Of a stretch of DNA of 64,000 nt, positions 47,726-58,200 are shown piece by piece. Position numbers and translations under genes: made by a program. The DNA comes from Megascapheus bottae. Taxonomy: Eukaryota > Chordata > Mammalia > Rodentia > Geomyidae. The first letter of the stretch is position 1. Each line of letters starts with the position of its first letter. The stretch is from NCBI GenBank assembly GCA_024803745.1, contig JANJXV010001803.1, forward strand, positions 1 through 64,000, written 5' to 3'. The notes below the pieces were generated by a model. That model ran no database searches and was not told the DNA's origin. It saw nothing but the letters and a program-made list of their open reading frames with translations.

Positions 47726-50700
47726 GTGTGACGTCACAGAATGGAGGTGTGTAAAGTCAGAATGGAGGTGTGTAAAGTCACAGAATGGAAGGTATGAACT
47801 CATAGAATGGAGGTGTGTGAAGTCACAGAATTGAGGTGTTGGAAGTCATATATTGGAGGTGTGTGAAGTGAAAATGAATTTGTGAAGTCATAGAATGGAG
47901 GTGTGTGAAATCATAGAATGAGGGTGTGTGAGGTCATAGAATGGAGGTGTGTGAAGTCACAGAATGGAGGTGTGTGAAGTCATAAAATGGAGGTGGGTGA
48001 AGTCATAGAAAGGAGGTGTGGGAAGTCATAGATTGGAGGAGTGTGAAGTATTAGAGTGGAGTGAGTGAAGTCACATATTCGAGGTCTGTGAAGTCATAGA
48101 ATCGAGGTGTGTGAAGTCAGAATGGAGGTTTGTGAAGTCATAGAATGGAGGTGTGTGAACTCATAGAATGGAGGTGTGTGACGTCAAAAAGGAAGTGTGT
48201 GAAGTCATAGAATGGAGGTGTGTGAAGTCACAGAATGGACGTGTGAGAAGCCAAAATGGAGGTGTGTGACGTCATAAAATGGAGGTGTGTGAAGTCATAG
48301 AATGGAGGTGTGTTAAATCATAGAATGGAGGTTTGTGAAGTCACAGACTGTAGGTGTGTGAACTCAGAATGGAGGTGTGTGAAGTCACAGAATGGAGGTG
48401 TGTGAAGTCATAGAATGGAGGTGTTTGAAGTCACAGAATGAAGGTGTTTGAAGTCATAGAATGGAGGTGTGTGAAGTCACCGAATGGATGTGTGTGAAGT
48501 CACATAATGGAGGTGTGTGAAGTCAAAATAGAGGTGTGTGACGTCATAAACTGGAGGTGTGTGAAGTCATAGAATTGAGGTGTGAGAAATCATAGAATGG
48601 AGGTTTGTGAAGTCACAGAATGGAGGTGTGTGAAGTCACAGAATGGAGGTTTGTGAAGTCATAGAATGGAGGTATATGAAGTCAAATTGGAGGGGTGTGA
48701 AGTCGGATAATGGAGGTGTGTGCAGTCAAAGAATGGAGGTGGGTGAAGTCACAGAAAGGAGGTGTGTGAAGTCATAGAATGGAGGTGTGTGAAGTCACAG
48801 AATGGACGGGTATGAAGTCATATATTTTAGGTGTGTGAAGTCAAAATGGATGTGTGAAATCATGGAATGGAGATGTGTTAAGTCATAGAATGTTGGTGTG
48901 TGAAGTGATAGAATGGAGGTGTGTGAAGTCACAGAATGGAGGTGTGTGAAGTCACCGAATGGAGGTGTGTGAAGTCATAGAATGGAAGTGTGTGAAGTCA
49001 TAGAATGGAGGTGTGTGAAGTCAGAATGGAGGTGTGTGAAGTCACCGAATGGAGGTGTGTGAACTCCGAATGGAGGTGTGTGAAGTCACAGAATGGAGGT
49101 TTGCGAAGTCATAGAATGGAGGTGTGTGAAGTCACAGAAGGGATGTGTGTGAAGTCACATAATGGAGGTGTGTGAAGTCAAAATAGAGGTGTGTGACGTC
49201 ATAAACTGGAGGTGTGTGAAGTCAAAGAATTGAGGTTTGAGAAATCATAGAATGGAGGTTTGTGAAGTCACAGAATGGAGGTGTGTGAAGTCACAGAATG
49301 GAGGTTTGTGAAGTCATAGAATGGAGGTATATGAAGTCAAATTGGAGGGGTGTGAAGTCGGATAATGGAGGTGTGTGAAGTCAAAGAATGGAGGTGGGTG
49401 AAGTCACAGAAAGGAGGTGTGTGAAGTCATAGAATGGAGGTATGTGAAGTCACAGAATGGACGGGTATGAAGTCATATATTTTAGATCTGTGAAGTCAAA
49501 ATGGATGTGTGAAATCATAGAATGGAGGTGTGTTAAGTCATAGAATGTTGGTGTGTGAAGTCATGGAATGGAGGTGTGTGAAGTCACAGAATGGAGGTGT
49601 GTGAAGTCACGGAATGGAGGTGTGTGAAGTTATAGAATGGAAGTGTGTGAAGTCACAGAATGGAGGTGTGTGAAGTCAGAATGGAGGTGTGTGAAGTCAC
49701 CGAATGGAGGTGTGTGAACTCAAAATGGAGGTGTGTGAAGTCACAGAATGGAGGTTTGCGAAGTCATAGAATGGAGGTGTGTGAAGTCATAGAATGGATG
49801 TTTCTGAATTAAGAATGAAGGTGTGTGAAGTCATGGAATGGAGGTGTGTGAAGACAAAATTTTGGTGTTGAACTCATAGAATGGATGTTTGTGAACTACT
49901 AGAATGGAGGTGTTTGAAGTCGTGGAATGCAGTTGTGTGAAGTCATAGAATGGAGGTGGGTGAAGTCACGGAAGGGAGGTGTGTGAAATCACAGAATGGA
50001 GGTGTGTGAAGTCACAGAATGGAGGTGTGTGAAGTCACAGAATGGATGTGTGTGAAGTCACAGAATGGAGATGTGTGAAGTCAAAAAGGTGGTGTGAGAA
50101 GTCACAAATGTAAGTGTGTGAAGTCACAGAATGGAGGTGTGTGAAGTCAGAATAGAGGTGTGCGAAGTCATAGAATGGAGGTGTTTGAAGTCAGAATGGA
50201 GGTGTGTGAAGTCATAGAATGGAGGTGTGTGACGTCAGAGTAGAGGTGTGTGAAGACATAGAATGCAGGTGTGTGAAGTCACAGAATGGAGGTGTGGGAA
50301 GTCACAGAATGGAGGTGTGTGAAGTCACAGAATGGAGGTGTGTGAACTCAGAATTGAGGTAGGTAAAGTCACAGAATTGAGGTGTATGAAGTCATAGAAT
50401 GGAAGTGTGTGAAGTCATAGAATGGAGGTGTGTGAATTCAGAATGGAGGTGTGTGAAGTAATAGAATGGAGGTGTGTGAAGTCAGAATGGAGGTGTGTGA
50501 ACTCATAGAATGGAGGTGAGTAACGTCACAAAGGAAGTGTGTGAAGTCATAGAATGGAGGTGTGTGAAGTTATAGAATGGATGTTTGTAAAGTAAGAATG
50601 GAGGTGTGTGAAGTCATAGAATGGAGCTGTGTGAAGTCAGAATGGAGGTGTGTGAAGTCACAGAATGGAGGTGTGTGAAGTCATAGAATGGAGTGTGTGA

Positions 50701-50932
50701 AGTCATAGAATGTATGTTTGTGAAGTAAGAAGAAGGTGTGTGAAGTCATAGAATGGTGGTGTGTGAAGTCACAGAATGGAGGTGTGTGAAGTCATAGAAT
50801 GGAGGTGTGTGAAGTCATAGAATGGAGGTGTGTGAAGTCATATAATGGAGGTGTGTGAAGTAACAGAATGGAGATGTGTGAAGTCAGAATGGAGGTGTGA
50901 AGTCATAGAATGGAGGTGGGTGAAGTCATAGA
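47649..50932 (+). repeat. B3 major HOR, copy 1 (3,284 bp)
   Basis: The start is set at the GGAGGTTTGTGAAATCATAG monomer, which recurs at 50,933 and 54,866. This copy is 3,284 bp; copy 2 carries one base more near its equivalent of 48,060, where this copy reads AGTGGAGTGAG instead of AGTGGAGGTGAG. It contains an internal 655-bp repetition (TCATAAACTGG at 48,545 and 49,200). One AAAAAGGTGG monomer lies at 50,083. Confidence 0.88.
48475..49790 (+). repeat. 655-bp direct repetition inside the B3 HOR
   Basis: Two successive runs of 655 bp carry GGATGTGTGTGAAG, CATAAACTGG, AAATTGGAGGGG, GTCGGATAATGG, GACGGGTATG and TATATTTTAG. The same pair, with the same 655-bp spacing, is present in HOR copies 2 (51,830 and 52,485) and 3 (55,763 and 56,418). 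The 655-bp doubling therefore preceded the HOR amplification. Confidence 0.85.
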
Positions 50933-53900
50933 ATGGAGGTTTGTGAAATCATAGAATGGAGGTGTGTGAAATCACATAATGGAGGTGTGGGAAGTCACAG
51001 AATGGAGGTGTGTGACGTCACAGAATGGAGGTGTGTAAAGTCAGAATGGAGGTGTGTAAAGTCACAGAATGGAAGGTATGAACTCATAGAATGGAAGTGT
51101 GTGAAGTCACAGAATTGAGGTGTTGGAAGTCATATATTGGAGGTGTGTGAAGTCAAAATGAATTTGTGAAGTCATAGAATGGAGGTGTGTGAAATCATAG
51201 AATGAGGGTGTGTGAGGTCATAGAATGGAGGTGTGTGAAGTCACAGAATGGAGGTGTGTGAAGTCATAAAATGGAGGTGGGTGAAGTCATAGAAAGGAGG
51301 TGTGGGAAGTCATAGATTGGAGGAGTGTGAAGTATTAGAGTGGAGGTGAGTGAAGTCACATATTCGAGGTCTGTGAAGTCATAGAATCGAGGTGTGTGAA
51401 GTCAGAATGGAGGTTTGTGAAGTCATAGAATGGAGGTGTGTGAACTCATAGAATGGAGGTGTGTGACGTCAAAAAGGAAGTGTGTGAAGTCATAGAATGG
51501 AGGTGTGTGAAGTCACAGAATGGACGTGTGAGAAGCCAAAATGGAGGTGTGTGACGTCATAAAATGGAGGTGTGTGAAGTCATAGAATGGAGGTGTGTGA
51601 AATCATAGAATGGAGGTTTGTGAAGTCACAGAGTGTAGGTGTGTGAACTCAGAATGGAGGTGTGTGAAGTCACAGAATGGAGGTGTGTGAAGTCATAGAA
51701 TGGAGGTGTGTGAAGTCACAGAATGAAGGTGTTTGAAGTCATAGAATGGAGGTGTGTGAAGTCACCGAAGGGATGTGTGTGAAGTCACATAATGGAGGTG
51801 TGTGAAGTCAAAATAGAGGTGTGTGACGTCATAAACTGGAGGTGTGTGAAGTCATAGAATTGAGGTGTGAGAAATCATAGAATGGAGGTTTGTGAAGTCA
51901 TAGAATGGAGGTGTGTGAAGTCACAGAATGGAGGTTTGTGAAGTCATAGAATGGAGGTATATGAAGTCAAATTGGAGGGGTGTGAAGTCGGATAATGGAG
52001 GTGTGTGAAGTCAAAGAATGGAGGTGGGTGAAGTCACAGAAAGGAGGTGTGTGAAGTCATAGAATGGAGGTGTGTGAAGTCACAGAATGGACGGGTATGA
52101 AGTCATATATTTTAGGTGTGTGAAGTCAAAATGGATGTGTGAAATCATGGAATGGAGATGTGTTAAGTCATAGAATGTTGGTGTGTGAAGTCATAGAATG
52201 GAGGTGTGTGAAGTCACAGAATGGAGGTGTGTGAAGTCACGGAATGGAGGTGTGTGAAGTCATAGAATGGAAGTGTGTGAAGTCATAGAATGGAGGTGTG
52301 TGAAGTCAGAATGGAGGTGTGTGAAGTCACCGAATGGAGGTGTGTGAACTCCGAATGGAGGTGTGTGAAGTCACAGAATGGAGGTCTGCGAAGTCATAGA
52401 ATGGAGGTGTGTGAAGTCACAGAAGGGATGTGTGTGAAGTCACATAATGGAGGTGTGTGAAGTCAAAATAGAGGTGTGTGACGTCATAAACTGGAGGTGT
52501 GTGAAGTCAAAGAATTGAGGTTTGAGAAATCATAGAATGGAGGTTTGTGAAGTCACAGAATGGAGGTGTGTGAAGTCACAGAATGGAGGTTTGTGAAGTC
52601 ATAGAATGGAGGTATATGAAGTCAAATTGGAGGGGTGTGAAGTCGGATAATGGAGGTGTGTGAAGTCAAAGAATGGAGGTGGGTGAAGTCACAGAAAGGA
52701 GGTGTGTGAAGTCATAGAATGGAGGTATGTGAAGTCACAGAATGGACGGGTATGAAGTCATATATTTTAGGTGTGTGAAGTCAAAATGGATGTGTGAAAT
52801 CATAGAATGGAGGTGTGTTAAGTCATAGAATGTTGGTGTGTGAAGTCATGGAATGGAGGTGTGTGAAGTCACAGAATGGAGGTGTGTGAAGTCACGGAAT
52901 GGAGATGTGTGAAGTTATAGAATGGAAGTGTGTGAAGTCACAGAATGGAGGTGTGTGAAGTCAGAATGGAGGTGTGTGAAGTCACCGAATGGAGGTGTGT
53001 GAACTCAAAATGGAGGTGTGTGAAGTCACAGAATGGAGGTTTGCGAAGTCATAGAATGGAGGTGTGTGAAGTCATAGAATGGATGTTTCTGAATTAAGAA
53101 TGAAGGTGTGTGAAGTCATAGAATGGAGGTGTGTGAAGACAAAATTTTGGTGTTGAACTCATAGAATGGATGTTTGTGAACTACTAGAATGGAGGTGTTT
53201 GAAGTCGTGGAATGGAGTTGTGTGAAGTCATAGAATGGAGGTGGGTGAAGTCACGGAAGGGAGGTGTGTGAAATCACAGAATGGAGGTGTGTGAAGTCAC
53301 AGAATGGAGGTGTGTGAAGTCACAGAATGGATGTGTGTGAAGTCACAGAATGGAGATGTGTGAAGTCAAAAAGGTGGTGTGAGAAGTCACAAATGTAAGT
53401 GTGTGAAGTCACAGAATGGAGGTGTGAAGTCAAAATGGTTGTGTGTGAAGTCAAAGAGTGTAGGTGTGTGAAGTCATCGAATGGGGGTGTCTGAAGTCAC
53501 AGAATGGAGGTGTGTGAAGTCATAATAGAGGTGTGCGAAGTCATAGAATGGAGGTGTGTGAAGTCAGAATGGAGGTGTGTGAAGTCATAGAATGGAGGTG
53601 TGTGACGTCAGAGTAGAGGTGTGTGAAGACATAGAATGCAGGTGTGTGAAGTCACAGAATGGAGGTGTGGGAAGTCACAGAATGGAGGTGTGTGAAGTCA
53701 CAGAATGGAGGTGTGTGAACTCAGAATTGAGGTAGGTAAAGTCACAGAATTGAGGTGTATGAAGTCATAGAATGGAAGTGTGTGAAGTCATAGAATGGAG
53801 GTGTGTGAAGTCACAGAATTGAGGTGTTTGAAGTCATATATTGGAGGTGTGTGAAGTCAAAATGGATGTGTGAATTCATAGAATGGAGGTGTGTGAAACC

Positions 53901-54865
53901 ATAAAATGAGGGTGTGTGAGGTCCTATAATGGAGGTGTGTGAAGTCACAGAATGGAGGTGTGTGAAGTCACAGAATGGATGTGTGTGAAGTCACAGAATG
54001 GAGATGTGTGAAGTCAAAAAGGTGGTGTGAGAAGTCACAAATGTAAGTGTGTGAAGTCACAGAATGGAGGTGTGTGAAGTCAGAATAGAGGTGTGCGAAG
54101 TCATAGAATGGAGGTGTTTGAAGTCAGAATGGAGGTGTGTGAAGTCATAGAATGGAGGTGTGTGACGTCAGAGTAGAGGTGTGTGAAGACATAGAATGCA
54201 GGTGTGTGAAGTCACAGAATGGAGGTGTGGGAAGTCACAGAATGGAGGTGTGTGAAGTCACAGAATGGAGGTGTGTGAACTCAGAATTGAGGTAGGTAAA
54301 GTCACAGAATTGAGGTGTATGAAGTCATAGAATGGAAGTGTGTGAAGTCATAGAATGGAGGTGTGTGAATTCAGAATGGAGGTGTGTGAAGTAATAGAAT
54401 GGAGGTGTGTGAAGTCAGAATGGAGGTGTGTGAACTCATAGAATGGAGGTGAGTAACGTCACAAAGGAAGTGTGTGAAGTCATAGAATGGAGGTGTGTGA
54501 AGTTATAGAATGGATGTTTGTAAAGTAAGAATGGAGGTGTGTGAAGTCATAGAATGGAGCTGTGTGAAGTCAGAATGGAGGTGTGTGAAGTCACAGAATG
54601 GAGGTGTGTGAAGTCATAGAATGGAGTGTGTGAAGTCATAGAATGTATGTTTGTGAAGTAAGAAGAAGGTGTGTGAAGTCATAGAATGGTGGTGTGTGAA
54701 GTCACAGAATGGAGGTGTGTGAAGTCATAGAATGGAGGTGTGTGAAGTCATAGAATGGAGGTGTGTGAAGTCATATAATGGAGGTGTGTGAAGTAACAGA
54801 ATGGAGATGTGTGAAGTCAGAATGGAGGTGTGAAGTCATAGAATGGAGGTGGGTGAAGTCATAGA
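50933..54865 (+). repeat. B3 major HOR, copy 2 (3,933 bp)
   Basis: This copy repeats copy 1 marker for marker (CATAAACTGG at 51,830 and 52,485; GACAAAATTTT at 53,138) with an offset of 3,285. It is then longer by 648 bp, because the AAAAAGGTGG monomer occurs twice (53,368 and 54,016). After the second one the offset to copy 1 is 3,933. Substitutions relative to copy 1 are few, for example TTTAGGTGTG at about 52,763 where copy 1 has TTTAGATCTG. Confidence 0.9.
53320..54365 (+). repeat. 648-bp duplication unique to HOR copy 2
   Basis: The monomers GGATGTGTG, GGAGATGTG and AAAAAGGTGG occur at about 53,330-53,370 and again at 53,978-54,016, 648 bp apart. The first is followed by AAAATGGTTGTG, as at 45,401 and 57,361. 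The second is followed directly by TCAGAATAGAGG, as in HOR copy 1 at about 50,150. The region is thus a join of two branches of the array, and it accounts exactly for 3,933 minus 3,285. Confidence 0.85.
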
Positions 54866-57800
54866 ATGGAGGTTTGTGAAATCATAGAATGGAGGTGTGT
54901 GAAATCACATAATGGAGGTGTGGGAAGTCACAGAATGGAGGTGTGTGACGTCACAGAATGGAGGTGTGTAAAGTCAGAATGGAGGTGTGTAAAGTCACAG
55001 AATGGAAGGTATGAACTCATAGAATGGAAGTGTGTGAAGTCACAGAATTGAGGTGTTGGAAGTCATATATTGGAGGTGTGTGAAGTCAAAATGAATTTGT
55101 GAAGTCATAGAATGGAGGTGTGTGAAATCATAGAATGAGGGTGTGTGAGGTCATAGAATGGAGGTGTGTGAAGTCACAGAATGGAGGTGTGTGAAGTCAT
55201 AAAATGGAGGTGGGTGAAGTCATAGAAAGGAGGTGTGGGAAGTCATAGATTGGAGGAGTGTGAAGTATTAGAGTGGAGGTGAGTGAAGTCACATATTCGA
55301 GGTCTGTGAAGTCATAGAATCGAGGTGTGTGAAGTCAGAATGGAGGTTTGTGAAGTCATAGAATGGAGGTGTGTGAACTCATAGAATGGAGGTGTGTGAC
55401 GTCAAAAAGGAAGTGTGTGAAGTCATAGAATGGAGGTGTGTGAAGTCACAGAATGGACGTGTGAGAAGCCAAAATGGAGGTGTGTGACGTCATAAAATGG
55501 AGGTGTGTGAAGTCATAGAATGGAGGTGTGTGAAATCATAGAATGGAGGTTTGTGAAGTCACAGTGTGTAGGTGTGTGAACTCAGAATGGAGGTGTGTGA
55601 AGTCACAGAATGGAGGTGTGTGAAGTCATAGAATGGAGGTGTGTGAAGTCACAGAATGAAGGTGTTTGAAGTCATAGAATGGAGGTGTGTGAAGTCACCG
55701 AAGGGATGTGTGTGAAGTCACATAATGGAGGTGTGTGAAGTCAAAATAGAGGTGTGTGACGTCATAAACTGGAGGTGTGTGAAGTCATAGAATTGAGGTG
55801 TGAGAAATCATAGAATGGAGGTTTGTGAAGTCATAGAATGGAGGTGTGTGAAGTCACAGAATGGAGGTTTGTGAAGTCATAGAATGGAGGTATATGAAGT
55901 CAAATTGGAGGGGTGTGAAGTCGGATAATGGAGGTGTGTGAAGTCAAAGAATGGAGGTGGGTGAAGTCACAGAAAGGAGGTGTGTGAAGTCATAGAATGG
56001 AGGTGTGTGAAGTCACAGAATGGACGGGTATGAAGTCATATATTTTAGGTGTGTGAAGTCAAAATGGATGTGTGAAATCATGGAATGGAGATGTGTTAAG
56101 TCATAGAATGTTGGTGTGTGAAGTCATAGAATGGAGGTGTGTGAAGTCACAGAATGGAGGTGTGTGAAGTCACGGAATGGAGGTGTGTGAAGTCATAGAA
56201 TGGAAGTGTGTGAAGTCATAGAATGGAGGTGTGTGAAGTCAGAATGGAGGTGTGTGAAGTCACCGAATGGAGGTGTGTGAACTCCGAATGGAGGTGTGTG
56301 AAGTCACAGAATGGAGGTCTGCGAAGTCATAGAATGGAGGTGTGTGAAGTCACAGAAGGGATGTGTGTGAAGTCACATAATGGAGGTGTGTGAAGTCAAA
56401 ATAGAGGTGTGTGACGTCATAAACTGGAGGTGTGTGAAGTCAAAGAATTGAGGTTTGAGAAATCATAGAATGGAGGTTTGTGAAGTCACAGAATGGAGGT
56501 GTGTGAAGTCACAGAATGGAGGTTTGTGAAGTCATAGAATGGAGGTATATGAAGTCAAATTGGAGGGGTGTGAAGTCGGATAATGGAGGTGTGTGAAGTC
56601 AAAGAATGGAGGTGGGTGAAGTCACAGAAAGGAGGTGTGTGAAGTCATAGAATGGAGGTATGTGAAGTCACAGAATGGACGGGTATGAAGTCATATATTT
56701 TAGGTGTGTGAAGTCAAAATGGATGTGTGAAATCATAGAATGGAGGTGTGTTAAGTCATAGAATGTTGGTGTGTGAAGTCATAGAATGGAGGTGTGTGAA
56801 GTCACAGAATGGAGGTGTGTGAAGTCACGGAATGGAGATGTGTGAAGTTATAGAATGGAAGTGTGTGAAGTCACAGAATGGAGGTGTGTGAAGTCAGAAT
56901 GGAGGTGTGTGAAGTCACCGAATGGAGGTGTGTGAACTCAAAATGGAGGTGTGTGAAGTCACAGAATGGAGGTTTGCGAAGTCATAGAATGGAGGTGTGT
57001 GAAGTCATAGAATGGATGTTTCTGAATTAAGAATGAAGGTGTGTGAAGTCATAGAATGGAGGTGTGTGAAGACAAAATTTTGGTGTTGAACTCATAGAAT
57101 GGATGTTTGTGAACTACTAGAATGGAGGTGTTTGAAGTCGTGGAATGGAGTTGTGTGAAGTCATAGAATGGAGGTGGGTGAAGTCACGGAAGGGAGGTGT
57201 GTGAAATCACAGAATGGAGGTGTGTGAAGTCACAGAATGGAGGTGTGTGAAGTCACAGAATGGATGTGTGTGAAGTCACAGAATGGAGATGTGTGAAGTC
57301 AAAAAGGTGGTGTGAGAAGTCACAAATGTAAGTGTGTGAAGTCACAGAATGGAGGTGTGAAGTCAAAATGGTTGTGTGTGAAGTCAAAGAGTGTAGGTGT
57401 GTGAAGTCATCGAATGGGGGTGTCTGAAGTCACAGAATGGAGGTGTGTGAAGTCATAATAGAGGTGTGCGAAGTCATAGAATGGAGGTGTGTGAAGTCAG
57501 AATGGAGGTGTGTGAAGTCATAGAATGGAGGTGTGTGACGTCAGAGTAGAGGTGTGTGAAGACATAGAATGCAGGTGTGTGAAGTCACAGAATGGAGGTG
57601 TGGGAAGTCACAGAATGGAGGTGTGTGAAGTCACAGAATGGAGGTGTGTGAACTCAGAATTGAGGTAGGTAAAGTCACAGAATTGAGGTGTATGAAGTCA
57701 TAGAATGGAAGTGTGTGAAGTCATAGAATGGAGGTGTGTGAAGTCACAGAATTGAGGTGTTTGAAGTCATATATTGGAGGTGTGTGAAGTCAAAATGGAT

Positions 57801-58200
57801 GTGTGAATTCATAGAATGGAGGTGTGTGAAACCATAAAATGAGGGTGTGTGAGGTCCTATAATGGAGGTGTGTGAAGTCACAGAATGGAGGTGTGTGAAG
57901 TCATAGAATGGAGGTGTGTGAAGTCATAGAATGGAAGTGTGTGAAGTCAGAGAATGGAGGTGTGTGAATTCAGAATGGAGGTGTGTGAAGTAATAGAATG
58001 GAGGTGTGTGAAGTCAGAATGGAGGTGTGTGAACTCATAGAATGGAGGTGAGTGACGTCACAAAGGAAGTGTGTGAAGTCATAGAATGGAGGTGTGTGAA
58101 GTTATAGAATGGATGTTTGTAAAGTAAGAATGGAGGTGTGTGAAGTCATAGAATGGAGCTGTGTGAAGTCAGAATGGAGGTGTGTGAATTCACAGAATGG
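54866..58200 (+). repeat. B3 major HOR, copy 3 (runs into domain A-right)
   Basis: The offset to copy 2 is 3,933 throughout the first 2.4 kb (CATAAACTGG at 55,763 and 56,418, GACAAAATTTT at 57,071, AAAAAGGTGG at 57,301). It follows the AAAATGGTTGTG branch of copy 2 rather than the shorter branch of copy 1. From about 57,840 it continues like 45,890-46,200 (CCTATAATGG, GTAATAG, GATGTTTGTAAAG), and the match ends near 58,190. Confidence 0.86.

Larger units (their letters stand above)
41600..58200 (+). repeat. Domain B3: array block with a 3.3/3.9-kb HOR
   Basis: This block again carries GACGGGTATGAAG with TATATTTTAGG (about 42,174, 44,723, 48,806, 49,462, 52,088, 52,744, 56,022 and 56,679) and TCATAAACTGG (41,936, 44,461, 48,545, 49,200, 51,830, 52,485, 55,763, 56,418). 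It holds the best ordered HOR of the window, three copies of about 3.3-3.9 kb from 47,649, preceded by 2.5-kb and 1.2-kb duplications. Nothing but monomers was found. Confidence 0.82.

Noticed and set aside
9600..58200. Domain B as a transposon or viral insertion in A
   Set aside because: B consists of the same monomer as A, with no terminal repeats, coding sequence or target-site duplication. Divergent expansion of one array explains it better.
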